A stretch of 64,000 nucleotides of DNA from Pseudomonas sp. JM0905a (GTDB taxonomy: Bacteria; Pseudomonadota; Gammaproteobacteria; Pseudomonadales; Pseudomonadaceae): contig NZ_JACXBU010000007.1 in the NCBI RefSeq assembly GCF_014700075.1, forward strand, positions 1 through 64,000. Reading direction: 5' to 3'. Every line of letters starts with the position of its first letter. Position 1 is the first letter of the stretch. Position numbers and translations under genes: made by a program. The notes beneath the pieces are model-generated. The model was not told where the DNA came from. It saw only the letters and a list, made by a program, of their open reading frames with translations, and ran no database searches. This document shows, in pieces, positions 52,200 through 60,700 of this stretch.

Positions 52200-53399
52200 C
52201 TACGCCACGGGAATCCGTGGGTCGGCGGCGGCCAGGGCGGCGGCGCGGTCGGCTGCCGGCGGGTAGATCCACAGGGTATTGATCTGCGTCTTGAGCTCCT
52301 TGGCCTCCTGCTTGACCAGCTTGAGCTGGCGGTCCCAGCCTTCGGTGAACACCGCGCCCCAAGCGCCGAGGTCCAGGCAGGTCACGTACTTGGGTTGGCG
52401 ATACGGCGTCGGGAGAACGCCGAGCAGGTCGGCGGCGGCGTTGTTGCCCGCATGCCGGCCGAGGGAGATCGCGTGCTGACAGGACATCACCGCGAAGTTG
52501 CCGAGGTCGTCGGTGGCGGCATAGGCCACGTCGCCAGCGGCGAACACCTTGTCCTGGCCGAACACCTTCAGGTGCTCATCGACGTGCAGCCGCCCCTGCG
52601 CATCGCGCACGCTGGTCAACTGTTCGGTCAGCGGGCTGGCACGGAAGCCGACGGTCCAGATCACCGTCGCGGCCTCGATGCGTCGGCCATCGGCCAGGGT
52701 CACGCCGTTCTGGTCCACCGCGGCCACGGTGGCGTTCAGCACCCATTCGATGCCCAGGTGCTGGGACGCTTCGATGATCGACGGGCGAATCCCATCTCCC
52801 ATGGCTGCGCCAATCTGCGGGCCACGGTCGATGACTATCACCTGGATGTCCTGGTCATCGCCAAGCACGGCTTTGAGGCGTGCCGGCATCTCCGTTGCGG
52901 TTTCGATGCCGGTGAAACCTCCACCGGCTACCACCACCGTATTGCGCGCGGCGCTGTGGGACCGGTCCTTGAGGGAACGAACGTGATGCTCCAGGCGCAC
53001 CGCCGATTCGATCTGGTCGACATCGAAGGCATGGGTGTCCAGGCCTGGCACATTCGGGCGCACGAGCTGGCTACCGGTCGCCAGCACCAGGCGATCGTAG
53101 TGCAGTTCGGCCTGCTGCCCCGCCTCGTCGAGGTAGCCGACGGTCTGCGCCTGCTCGTCGATGCGGTTGGCCGTACCCATGACGAAGCGAATGCCCACCG
53201 AGTCGAACAAGTCCTCCAGCGGCGCGAACATCCGGTGCACGTCCGGCTCGTAGAAACGCGGACGTATCCGCAGCTCAGGCTGGGGCGCCAGCAGGGTGAT
53301 ATGCACGTAATCACAATCGTATTTGTCCAGCAGGCGGGCGGCGCTCAAGGCGCTCCAGACTCCACCGAATCCCGCACCGACAATCAGAATGTTTTTCAT
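52200..53399 (-). CDS. NAD(P)/FAD-dependent oxidoreductase, NDH-2 type
   Basis: A 399-residue flavoprotein of the type II NADH dehydrogenase family. The FAD motif GAGFGGVW is at the N-terminus (about 7-14), the NAD motif VVVAGGGFTGIETATEMP mid-way, and GDVAYAA..CQHAISLGRHAGNN near the end, with WGAVFTEGWDRQL following. NDH-2 enzymes pass electrons from NADH to quinone without pumping protons. The call to ndh is not certain, as ferredoxin reductases share the fold. Start at 53399. Confidence 0.85.
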   Translation of the reverse strand: MKNILIVGAGFGGVWSALSAARLLDKYDCDYVHITLLAPQPELRIRPRFYEPDVHRMFAPLEDLFDSVGIRFVMGTANRIDEQAQTVGYLDEAGQQAELHYDRLVLATGSQLVRPNVPGLDTHAFDVDQIESAVRLEHHVRSLKDRSHSAARNTVVVAGGGFTGIETATEMPARLKAVLGDDQDIQVIVIDRGPQIGAAMGDGIRPSIIEASQHLGIEWVLNATVAAVDQNGVTLADGRRIEAATVIWTVGFRASPLTEQLTSVRDAQGRLHVDEHLKVFGQDKVFAAGDVAYAATDDLGNFAVMSCQHAISLGRHAGNNAAADLLGVLPTPYRQPKYVTCLDLGAWGAVFTEGWDRQLKLVKQEAKELKTQINTLWIYPPAADRAAALAAADPRIPVA

Positions 53400-53655
53400 G
53401 GTCTGCTCCGGAGACAAGGTCAGATAACGACGGATGTTCAGCCGGGCAGATAGTCGGTCTCGTGCCGGGACCGGCATACTCAATTCAATCGATAGCTGGT
53501 CTTGTCCGGAATGATGGCGCGGCTTGCGATGGGTGCTATGGGGCGAGGTTCAGCGAGCTTCATTCTTCACGTGGAGGCTCCCTCTCCGACCGTGCTCAGC
53601 GCAGAATAAGAACCCTCGTTTCCCGTCGTATTTCCCGCTACAAGGCAGACCCTGG

Positions 53656-55152
53656 ATGAAGACCCCCGGCGGCATGTTGCTGACCGGCATCGAGCTGGAC
53701 CGTTCCAGTCCTGTGCCGCTCTATCGCCAGCTTTACCTGCAGGTGCGCAAGCAGATTCTCTCCGGTCGGCTTCCCGGCGGGACCCGGCTGCCCTCGACAC
53801 GCACCCTGTGCAAGGAACTGGGGTTGTCGCGCATCACGCTGCTCAATGCCTTTGACCAACTGACCGCCGAGGGCTTCCTGGCATCGCGGACCGGCGCTGG
53901 CTCCTATGTCGGCAATGAGTGGGAAGGACGCAACGCGGCCGCCGACAAGCCGCGCAAGCCACCGCGCCTGTCCAGCATGAGCCAGGCGGTGCATTCCCTG
54001 CGCAGTGACCACTTCAGTGGCATGTCCTACAGCGCCTGGGCGCCGGACTGCCCGACCTCATTCCTACCCAGCCACCCGGCCTACGACGCGTTTCCCATGC
54101 TGGTGTGGAAACGCATGATGAACCGCCACCTCCGCAAGCCGGGTAAGACCGATCTGGGCTACGGAGAACTGAAGGGCCTGCTGCGCCTGCGCGAGGCGAT
54201 CGTCGAGTATGTGGCCGACGCCCGTGGCATCGAGTGCAGCGTGGACCAGGTGGTGATCACCTCTGGCGCCCAGCAGGCCTTCAACCTGCTCGGCATGCTG
54301 CTGCTCAATCCCGGCGACAACGTGTGGATGGAGGACCCCGGCCATATCGCCGCGCGTATCGCCTTCCAGGCGCTGGGCTGTCAGCTGGTGCCCTTGCGAA
54401 TCGACGACCAGGGCCTTGACGTGATGCAGGGGCTGCGCGAATGCCCGGACGCGCGCCTGGCCTTCACCACGCCCTCTCGCCAGCACCCACTGGGCACCAC
54501 CATGAGCTACGCGCGGCGCCAGGAGCTGATCGACTGGGCCGGACGCAGCCAGGGCTGGATCATCGAGGACGACTGCGACAGCGAATTCCGCTACGTCGGC
54601 CGCCCCCTGCCGGCGCTCTACGCCATGGACCAGTGGGACAAGGTCATCTACGTCGGCACCTTCAGCAAGGTGCTCTACCCTTCGCTGCGCCTGGGCTACG
54701 TGATCCTCCCGGAGGATCTGGTGGAACCGTTCTGCGCCATTCGGGCGGTCATGGACCGCAGCCCTTCCACGCTGCACCAGGCCACCACCGCCGACTTCAT
54801 GCAGGACGGCCACTTCCTGGGCCACATCCGTCGCATGCGCAACCTCTACCAGGCGCGCCAGGCATGCCTGGTAGAGGCGCTGCAGCGCCACTTGGGCGGT
54901 TTCCTGTCTGTCACGCCGGTGGAAGCCGGCCTGCACTTCATGGGCTGGTTGCCCGAGGATATGGATGACGATGCCCTGGTGCGCGGGCTCGCCGACCATC
55001 AGGTCTACACCTATGCCCTGCGTGACTACTGCATCCGCCACTACCTGCCACCGGGGTTGCTGCTGGGCTTCGCCGCCACGCCGGAAACGCAGGCTGAACA
55101 GCGTGTGCAGGAGTTGGTCCAGGCCCTGCGCGGCGTTGGCGTGCGAGTTTGA
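53656..55152 (+). CDS. MocR/GabR-type PLP-dependent regulator
   Basis: A 498-residue regulator with an N-terminal GntR HTH (PLYRQLYLQVRKQILSGRLPGGTRLPSTRTLCKELGLSRITLLNAFDQL) and a C-terminal aminotransferase-like domain. The PLP lysine is K338 in GTFSKVLYPSLRLGYV. Start at 53656; an upstream extension to 53524 lacks family similarity. It precedes the isomerase-type and MFS genes and probably controls them; the direct repeats at 55178-55208 fit GabR-type sites. Confidence 0.92.
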   Translation: MKTPGGMLLTGIELDRSSPVPLYRQLYLQVRKQILSGRLPGGTRLPSTRTLCKELGLSRITLLNAFDQLTAEGFLASRTGAGSYVGNEWEGRNAAADKPRKPPRLSSMSQAVHSLRSDHFSGMSYSAWAPDCPTSFLPSHPAYDAFPMLVWKRMMNRHLRKPGKTDLGYGELKGLLRLREAIVEYVADARGIECSVDQVVITSGAQQAFNLLGMLLLNPGDNVWMEDPGHIAARIAFQALGCQLVPLRIDDQGLDVMQGLRECPDARLAFTTPSRQHPLGTTMSYARRQELIDWAGRSQGWIIEDDCDSEFRYVGRPLPALYAMDQWDKVIYVGTFSKVLYPSLRLGYVILPEDLVEPFCAIRAVMDRSPSTLHQATTADFMQDGHFLGHIRRMRNLYQARQACLVEALQRHLGGFLSVTPVEAGLHFMGWLPEDMDDDALVRGLADHQVYTYALRDYCIRHYLPPGLLLGFAATPETQAEQRVQELVQALRGVGVRV

Positions 55153-55177
55153 GCCCACGCCGCATGGGCGGCCAAAG

Positions 55178-55208
55178 TGGCTATAAGAACTAAACATTAA
55201 TGGCTATA
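55178..55208 (+). promoter_or_regulatory. Direct repeats TGGCTATA, putative MocR operator
   Basis: TGGCTATA occurs at 55178-55185 and again at 55201-55208, 23 bp apart (about two helical turns). A related inverted TATAGCGCCA follows. GabR-type regulators bind direct repeats. The site lies between the MocR gene stop and the isomerase-type gene. Confidence 0.6.
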
Positions 55209-55278
55209 GGTATAGCGCCATTCCGGAGCGATAAAAGCACCGCCGGCCACCCCGGCGCCGCTATCAGGAATGACAATA

Positions 55279-56346
55279 ATGAACGCTATCCAAGCCCGAT
55301 TCGCCGCCCTGCTGAGTCATAACGCCGGGGCGGACAGCGCGCCCCCGCTACTCACCCCCGACCTTGCCCGACGCCTGCTGGAACGCCTGGACAGCATGCG
55401 CCTGTTCGCCCACGGCTATCCGCTGCTGACCAACCTCACCCAGGGGCGTGTCACGCCCGAAGACATGCTCGACTTCGCTTACCGGCATGAGCTCGACGGC
55501 CTCTCGCTGCACCTGCTGGACGGCGAGCACAACAGCCTTTCGCGCATGACCGCCGAGCAACTTGCCGCCTTCGCCGAAAAAGCCCGTGCGCTGGAACTTG
55601 ACGTGCATGTGGAGATCAGCAGCACCCTGCCCGAGGACGTCGATCAGGCAGTGGCGGTGGCCCGTGCAATCGGCAGCCGCAACATCCGGGTGTATTCCCG
55701 CTACGAGGGTCACCTTTCACGCGTGATGGACCTGATCGAAGACGACCTGCGGCGCCTGGCGCGACTGGCAGATGAGCACGACCTCAACTTCGACTTCGAG
55801 CAGCACGAGGAACTCAAGAGCGCAGAGATCGCCGCCCTGCTGCGCCGGGTTGGCCACCCGCGCCTCAATGCCCTGTTCGACTTCGGCAACATGATCAACG
55901 CCTGCGAACAACCGTTGCCGGCACTGGCCCATCTCTCGCCCTACATTCGTCAGGTGCACCTCAAAGGCGTGCGCGTGGTTCCCGAGCAGAATGGCTTTGG
56001 CCACTACGGTGTGCTCCAGGGCAGCGCCGATGACCAGTTGCCTGGCGCGCGGATGTTCCTGGAGCTGCTGCTGTTGGGCGAAACCACCCCGCAGGTCGTG
56101 GCCTTCATCCTCGAACAGGAAAACCACTACATCGCGCCGGCCTTCCGGCAGACCGGCGAAGACGCCGACCCCTTCATTCCTTACCGCGAAATGAGCGAGA
56201 CGCCACTGCCGCCGGGCTACAGCCTCGAACGCATGCTGGCCGACGAGCATCGCTGGGCCAACAACCAGGTGCGGTACGTGCGCGGCCTGCTGGCCGAGCT
56301 GCGCCTGCTGGCCGAACTGACGCTGGACGACGAAGAACGCACCTGA
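55279..56346 (+). CDS. Sugar phosphate isomerase/epimerase-like TIM-barrel protein
   Basis: A 355-residue protein of the AP-endonuclease-2/xylose-isomerase-like family. Metal-site type motifs appear as VHVEISSTLPED, FDFEQHEELKSAE, LFDFGNM and VHLKGVR. The family isomerises or epimerises sugars and related compounds; the substrate is unknown. Start at 55279 has AGGA nine bases upstream; the ATG at 55270 lies too close. It is likely cotranscribed with the MFS gene 51 bp downstream. Confidence 0.82.
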   Translation: MNAIQARFAALLSHNAGADSAPPLLTPDLARRLLERLDSMRLFAHGYPLLTNLTQGRVTPEDMLDFAYRHELDGLSLHLLDGEHNSLSRMTAEQLAAFAEKARALELDVHVEISSTLPEDVDQAVAVARAIGSRNIRVYSRYEGHLSRVMDLIEDDLRRLARLADEHDLNFDFEQHEELKSAEIAALLRRVGHPRLNALFDFGNMINACEQPLPALAHLSPYIRQVHLKGVRVVPEQNGFGHYGVLQGSADDQLPGARMFLELLLLGETTPQVVAFILEQENHYIAPAFRQTGEDADPFIPYREMSETPLPPGYSLERMLADEHRWANNQVRYVRGLLAELRLLAELTLDDEERT

Positions 56347-56397
56347 CCGGCCGCGCAATCGGCCCTTCGACAACTCTGGAAGCTGTGGAGAACAACA

Positions 56398-57657
56398 ATG
56401 ACAGCACAGAACAAAGCCAAATGGCTCCGTTTCCTGGTCCTCGTCCTCGGTGGCGGGACCATCTACAAACTGGCGAACCTCAAGGACGCCTTCTACATCC
56501 CGATGCAGGAGCACATGGGGCTGACCCATACCGAAATCGGCACCCTGCTCAGCGCAAACGCCATCATCGCCACTGCGCTGTTCGTGGTAGGCGGCTTCCT
56601 CGCTGACCGTTTCGAGACCCGCAAGCTGATTCCCCTCGGCCTGGTCGGCACCGGCGCGCTGGGCCTGTACCTGGCCAGCTTCCCCGGCTACAGCCAGCTC
56701 CTGATCGTCTTCTCCCTGCTGGCGGTGTGCGCCGACTGCATCTTCTGGCCTTCCCTGCTCAAGGCCATCCGCAACCTCGGCGATGATGGTGAACAAGGAC
56801 GCATGTTCGGCTTCCTGGAGGGTGGCCGTGGCGTGGTGGATACGCTCGTGGCCTTCTCCGCCCTGGGGGTCTTCGTCGCCCTGGGCTCCGGCGCCGCCGG
56901 CCTGAAGGCCGCCATCCTGTTCTATTCGGGGATCGATATCGTTGTCGGCCTGCTCACGCTGTTCCTGCTCAGGGATGCCCGCCAGGCGAACGGCAACCGT
57001 GAACCCATAGGGCTCGCCGGCCTGATGGAGGCAGTGCGTATGCCAGGCATCTGGCTGGTAAGCCTGAACGTGTTCATGGTCTACATCGTCTACTGCGGCC
57101 TGACCTACTTCATCCCTTACCTGAAGGACATGTACGAGCTGCCGGTGGCCCTGGTCGGCGCCTACGGCATCATCAACCAGTACTTCCTCAAGGTGCTGGG
57201 CGGCCCGGCCGGCGGCTTCATCGCCGACAAAGGGCTGAAAAGCCCGAGCCGCTACCTGAAGTGGGCCTTCCTCGCACTGCTGCCGCTGATGGCCGTGATC
57301 TTCAGCATCCCTCACGGCGAGAGCTACATCTACGCCGGCATGGCCGCCACGCTGTCCTTCGCCCTGGTGGTATTCACCATGCGCGGTGTGTTCTGGGCAC
57401 CGATGAGCGAAGTGGGAATCCCCTCGCGAATCAGTGGCTCGGCTTTCGGCATCGGCTGCCTGATCGGCTACGCGCCCGGCATGTTCGCCTACATCATCTA
57501 CGGCGCACTGCTCGACCACTATCCGGGCGAACAGGGCTACACCTACGTGTTCACGCTGATGAGCGTACTGGCGGTAATCGGTTTCCTGGTTTCCAGCCTG
57601 CTGCAACGTTCGGTGAACAAGCGTGTCGCCAGCGCTTCTGCTGAATCCCTGGCATAA
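56398..57657 (+). CDS. MFS transporter
   Basis: A 419-residue 12-helix carrier. N-terminal FLVLVLGGGTIYKLANLKDAFYIPMQEHMGLTHTEIGTLLSANAIIATALFVVGGFLADRF shows the first two helices and loop 2-3. The gene belongs with the MocR and isomerase-type genes, probably as importer of their substrate. A GGAG site precedes the ATG. Confidence 0.88.
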   Translation: MTAQNKAKWLRFLVLVLGGGTIYKLANLKDAFYIPMQEHMGLTHTEIGTLLSANAIIATALFVVGGFLADRFETRKLIPLGLVGTGALGLYLASFPGYSQLLIVFSLLAVCADCIFWPSLLKAIRNLGDDGEQGRMFGFLEGGRGVVDTLVAFSALGVFVALGSGAAGLKAAILFYSGIDIVVGLLTLFLLRDARQANGNREPIGLAGLMEAVRMPGIWLVSLNVFMVYIVYCGLTYFIPYLKDMYELPVALVGAYGIINQYFLKVLGGPAGGFIADKGLKSPSRYLKWAFLALLPLMAVIFSIPHGESYIYAGMAATLSFALVVFTMRGVFWAPMSEVGIPSRISGSAFGIGCLIGYAPGMFAYIIYGALLDHYPGEQGYTYVFTLMSVLAVIGFLVSSLLQRSVNKRVASASAESLA

Positions 57658-57770
57658 ACTCTGCGCCATAGGAAAGTCGGCCGTATGGCCGGCTTTCCTG
57701 ATTTGTGCGCCACCTGAAGCCTCCACCCTGCGCAGCAACCGATCGCTGCGTCAGGTGGAGGCTGCTGCAT

Positions 57771-57907
57771 TCAGCAGATCACGCCCGTAGTATCGACCAG
57801 CCACTGGATACCCGGCGCAATGGCATTCTTCCGCGCATCCGGCAGCAGCCTGTCGGGGTAGTTCTGGTAACACAGCGGGCGCAGGAAGCGGTCGATGGCC
57901 AGGGGGG
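57771..57907 (-). pseudogene. Remnant of an aldehyde dehydrogenase C-terminus
   Basis: A minus-strand frame contains LAIDRFLRPLCYQNYPDRLL, matching LAIDRFLRPVCYQNLPDALL of the 2-oxoglutarate-semialdehyde-type dehydrogenase at 6137-7711; DNA similarity is also visible. The remaining roughly 480 residues are missing, and the upstream sequence is unrelated, so this is a decayed fragment. It lies between the MFS gene and the CHM isomerase. Confidence 0.75.
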
Positions 57908-58067
57908 CGATGAAAACTGTAGGGTAGCGGTTCGTCGCCTCAGCACCCTCACCTGCCTGCCGCTGGAAGTGCATTCCGCAGCGAACCCTTCTCGGTGGTG
58001 ACACACCCGGACACGCTAATGTCGGCGCCGGTACACGACTTCAACTTCACCATGAGGATTACCCCCG

Positions 58068-58424
58068 ATGCCCCATCTCGTCATCGAGTACAGCGCCAAC
58101 CTCCCCGACTTCGACGCCGCTGCCACGCTCGCCGCCTGCAATGGCTTCCTCGCCGGCACCGGCCATTTCTCCGAGGCGGACATCAAGAGCCGCTCGGTGC
58201 GCCACGAGCACTTCATGGTGGGCACCGCAAGCGACGGCCGCGCCTTTGTGCATGCCACGCTGTGGCTACTCTCAGGCCGTCCGGAGAACGTCAAGCAGGC
58301 GCTCTCCCGTGGCGTGCTGGAAGCCATCGAGCAGAACTTCAACAAACCCGATGGCCTCGACGTGCAGCTCAGTGTGCAGATGCAGGACATGGAACGCAGT
58401 ACCTACGCCAAGGCCTTCCTCTGA
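58068..58424 (+). CDS. 5-carboxymethyl-2-hydroxymuconate delta-isomerase (CHMI)
   Basis: A 118-residue tautomerase-superfamily enzyme of the homoprotocatechuate pathway (HpaF type). MPHLVIEYS places Pro1 after Met removal as catalytic base. Further family features are the DVQLSVQMQDMERSTYAK C-terminus. No other homoprotocatechuate gene is adjacent, so its use here is uncertain. Confidence 0.9.
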   Translation: MPHLVIEYSANLPDFDAAATLAACNGFLAGTGHFSEADIKSRSVRHEHFMVGTASDGRAFVHATLWLLSGRPENVKQALSRGVLEAIEQNFNKPDGLDVQLSVQMQDMERSTYAKAFL

Positions 58425-58432
58425 CCTGTGGC

Positions 58433-59530
58433 TCAGAGCCCTGAGGCGCGCTTCATACAGCCCTGGTAGCGCCCATCCACCCGCTCGGCGAACCACTTGG
58501 TGGTGAGCTTGCGGGTGATCTTCGGACTCTTCAGGTCGATGCCCGGCATCACTTCGCGGGGCAGCTTGCGCCGCTCGACTTTCTCGGCCAGGGCGAAGAT
58601 GCGCTCATAGAGATCGGTCTCCTCAAACTCCAGGCTGTCACCCTTGAGCAACGCGCGGCGGATGGCCGAGTCGCTGAGGTCCAGTTGTTTCTGCAGGGCG
58701 CGCACCGCGAGTTCGGTGGAGCCCGCCTTGCTGGAACCATGGATCACCAGGTCGCCATCCAGCTCCAGGGGAATGCCTGAAGCCAGGCTCACGGCGTTCT
58801 GAAAGGCGGCGTTGCGGCTGGCGTACCAGCCGGCGTTGAAGTCGGCGAAGCGGTAGAGCGGCTTCGGATAATGAGCCGGGTAGCCCAGCAGGTGGCCGAT
58901 ACCGAAGTACATGCCGCCGCGCCGGGTAAAGACTTCCTCGCGGATTGAGCCCTTGACCGGGTACGGGTAGCCCTTCGCGTTGGCTTCGGCGAAGGCGATG
59001 CTCACCTGCATGGGGCCGCCGGTGTGCACCGGATTGAAGTTGCCGAACAGTTTGCGGCCCAGGGGCGCCATGTCGATGAAGTCGTCGAAGATGGCGCTCA
59101 GTTCCTTCTCCGTGCGTGCGGCGGACAGGCGTTGGTCGTAGGTCTTGCCGTTGGGTGAGTCGATCTTCAGGGCGGAATTCACCACGAAGGCTGGCACATG
59201 CAGGCCACCGGCGCGGCGCAGGATTTCCTGCCGGGCGATCTTCGCCAGCCCCGGTACGGGCGGGTCGACCTGGTAGGTGGATTCCTGCTCGGTGACCGCC
59301 AGTACGGCGCAGAGGTTGCTGTCGGTCGGGCTGATGTCCTGGGCGGCGAAGGCGGCCTGGATATCGGCGGCCCAGCCCTGGCGGTCCGGCACCTTGACCG
59401 GCATCAGCTTCACGATCTTCGCCCGCACGTCGGCTGGCCGCGGCACCGGCTCCTGCGGGCGCTGGGTGCCGCAAGCGGCGAGGGTCAGAAGCGTGGAAAG
59501 GGTAATGAAACGAGTAGCGAGTTTGCTCAT
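58433..59530 (-). CDS. DUF1615 lipoprotein
   Basis: A 365-residue protein with lipoprotein signal (LSTLLTLAACGTQ, lipobox LAAC) and DUF1615 body: WAADIQAAFAAQDISPTDSNLCAVLAVTEQESTYQVDPPVPGLAKIARQEI resembles a lytic-transglycosylase-like Glu motif (EQES), then FNPVHTGGPMQVSIAFAE and YRFADFNAGWYASRNAAFQNAVS. This suggests peptidoglycan-active or -derived function, not shown. Start at 59530. Confidence 0.85.
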   Translation of the reverse strand: MSKLATRFITLSTLLTLAACGTQRPQEPVPRPADVRAKIVKLMPVKVPDRQGWAADIQAAFAAQDISPTDSNLCAVLAVTEQESTYQVDPPVPGLAKIARQEILRRAGGLHVPAFVVNSALKIDSPNGKTYDQRLSAARTEKELSAIFDDFIDMAPLGRKLFGNFNPVHTGGPMQVSIAFAEANAKGYPYPVKGSIREEVFTRRGGMYFGIGHLLGYPAHYPKPLYRFADFNAGWYASRNAAFQNAVSLASGIPLELDGDLVIHGSSKAGSTELAVRALQKQLDLSDSAIRRALLKGDSLEFEETDLYERIFALAEKVERRKLPREVMPGIDLKSPKITRKLTTKWFAERVDGRYQGCMKRASGL

Positions 59531-59662
59531 GAAAGGGGCTGCCTTGCGATTCATGCTGGCGAAACATGGCATGAAAGACAGCCGGGGCGCGAATTGATTT
59601 CAGGGGGCGATTCGCAGGGGCATGAAACCGCCCTCACCCCCGGCCATCTCTTGTCGCAATCC

Positions 59663-59690
59663 TGTAGGGGCGACTTCATTCGCCAAGCAG
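59663..59690. repeat. Partial copy of the hairpin element
   Basis: TGTAGGGGCGACTTCATTCG followed by CCAAGCAG matches the first hairpin end of the element with one altered arm; no right end was found. Confidence 0.6.
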
Positions 59691-59702
59691 GACGTAGTCC
59701 TG

Positions 59703-59788
59703 CCGTAGGTTGGCGCAGAGCGCAGCGAAGCCCAACGTGGGCCCCCGTGAATCGTTGGGCTTCGCTGCGCTCAGCCGCAACCTACGGA
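59703..59788. repeat. Long inverted repeat CCGTAGGTTG / CAACCTACGG
   Basis: CGTAGGTTGGCGCAGAGCGC at the left and complementary CGCTGCGCTCAGCCGCAACC at the right, with arms continuing through GAAGCCCAAC/GTTGGGCTTC. It forms a strong hairpin between the DUF1615 gene and the HIU hydrolase gene. Confidence 0.8.
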
Positions 59789-59800
59789 AAAGCGTGGAAA

Positions 59801-60160
59801 TCAGGCGCCGCCACGGAAGCAGGAAACACCCCAGGCGGTGAGCTTGAACGGCAGGTGGTAGTGCTGGGTAGCCGCACTGGTGCCGAAGCGGTAGACCAAT
59901 TCATCGAGGAACGGTGTTTCCGGCAGCTGCATCCCCCGCGCGCGATAGAAGTCCGCCACTCGCAGCCGGGCTTCGTAGACGCCGGGCCGGCAGCGTTCGG
60001 CCAGCCCCGCCAGTTCGCCGAGCAGGCCGTTACCGCCGATGCGGCCGGCGCAGATCAGCTCGCGATCCTCGCCCTCCAGCCGCTCCAGCCGCACCTCCAG
60101 CCCTTCTGCCACACTGCCGCTGGCCACATCCACCACATGGATGGAGATGCCGCCATTCAT
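59801..60160 (-). CDS. 5-hydroxyisourate hydrolase (transthyretin-like)
   Basis: A 119-residue transthyretin-fold hydrolase that opens 5-hydroxyisourate after urate oxidation. H8 (IHVVD), H102 (HYHLPFK) and the C-terminal FRGGA correspond to the usual His/Arg/His and YRGS; the YRGS end is changed to FRGGA. It overlaps the deaminase gene by four bases. The full urate pathway is not present here. Confidence 0.88.
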   Translation of the reverse strand: MNGGISIHVVDVASGSVAEGLEVRLERLEGEDRELICAGRIGGNGLLGELAGLAERCRPGVYEARLRVADFYRARGMQLPETPFLDELVYRFGTSAATQHYHLPFKLTAWGVSCFRGGA

Positions 60161-60663
60161 GTCCAGAAGCCTTCATGGGCGGTAGCGGCTTCGGACTCCA
60201 GCATCGGCCCCAGTACGGCGATCTCACGCTGGCCACGGGCGAATACCTCGCGGCACGGCAGGGAGAAGGTGGGGTTCTCCGGGTGGGCGCCGGTAAGTCC
60301 CAGCAGCGCGTGCTCCGACAGCGCGTAAACCACCCGGCCAATGCCGGTCCAGTACACCGCACCGGCGCACATGCAGCAGGGTTCGGCGCTGGTGTAGAGG
60401 GTGCACTGGGCCAGCTCTTCCGGGCTCAGCACCTTGGCGGCCAGGGCGGCGGCGGCCAGCTCGGCATGCTGGGTCGGGTCGCCTTCGGGCGGCATGGAGT
60501 TGTTGCCGGCCTGGGCGATCACCTTGCCATTGCGGTCGGCCACCAGCGCCGCGAAGGGATGGCGACCGCGCTCGCGGGACTCCTCGGAGAGGCGGATGGA
60601 CAGGCGCAGCATCTCCAGGTCGAGTTCACTGACGCCGGCAGGAACGAGGTTGCTGAAAGTCAT
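60157..60663 (-). CDS. Nucleoside/guanine deaminase
   Basis: A 168-residue zinc deaminase: HAE (H66, E68) and PCCMC (C96, C99), the standard cytidine-deaminase-fold zinc site. Length and ending (AGAVYWTGIGRVVYALSEHALLGLTGAHPENPTF) fit the guanine/nucleoside deaminase subgroup, and purine-locus context supports guanine as substrate; this is inferred. It overlaps the HIU hydrolase. Confidence 0.87.
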   Translation of the reverse strand: MTFSNLVPAGVSELDLEMLRLSIRLSEESRERGRHPFAALVADRNGKVIAQAGNNSMPPEGDPTQHAELAAAALAAKVLSPEELAQCTLYTSAEPCCMCAGAVYWTGIGRVVYALSEHALLGLTGAHPENPTFSLPCREVFARGQREIAVLGPMLESEAATAHEGFWT

Positions 60664-60700
60664 GGATAGCTCCTTGGCGGTAAAGGCGCGGATGCGCGAA

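Noticed and set aside
55717-57738. 673-residue minus-strand ORF
   Set aside because: Antisense to the MFS and isomerase-type genes, with no recognisable motif.
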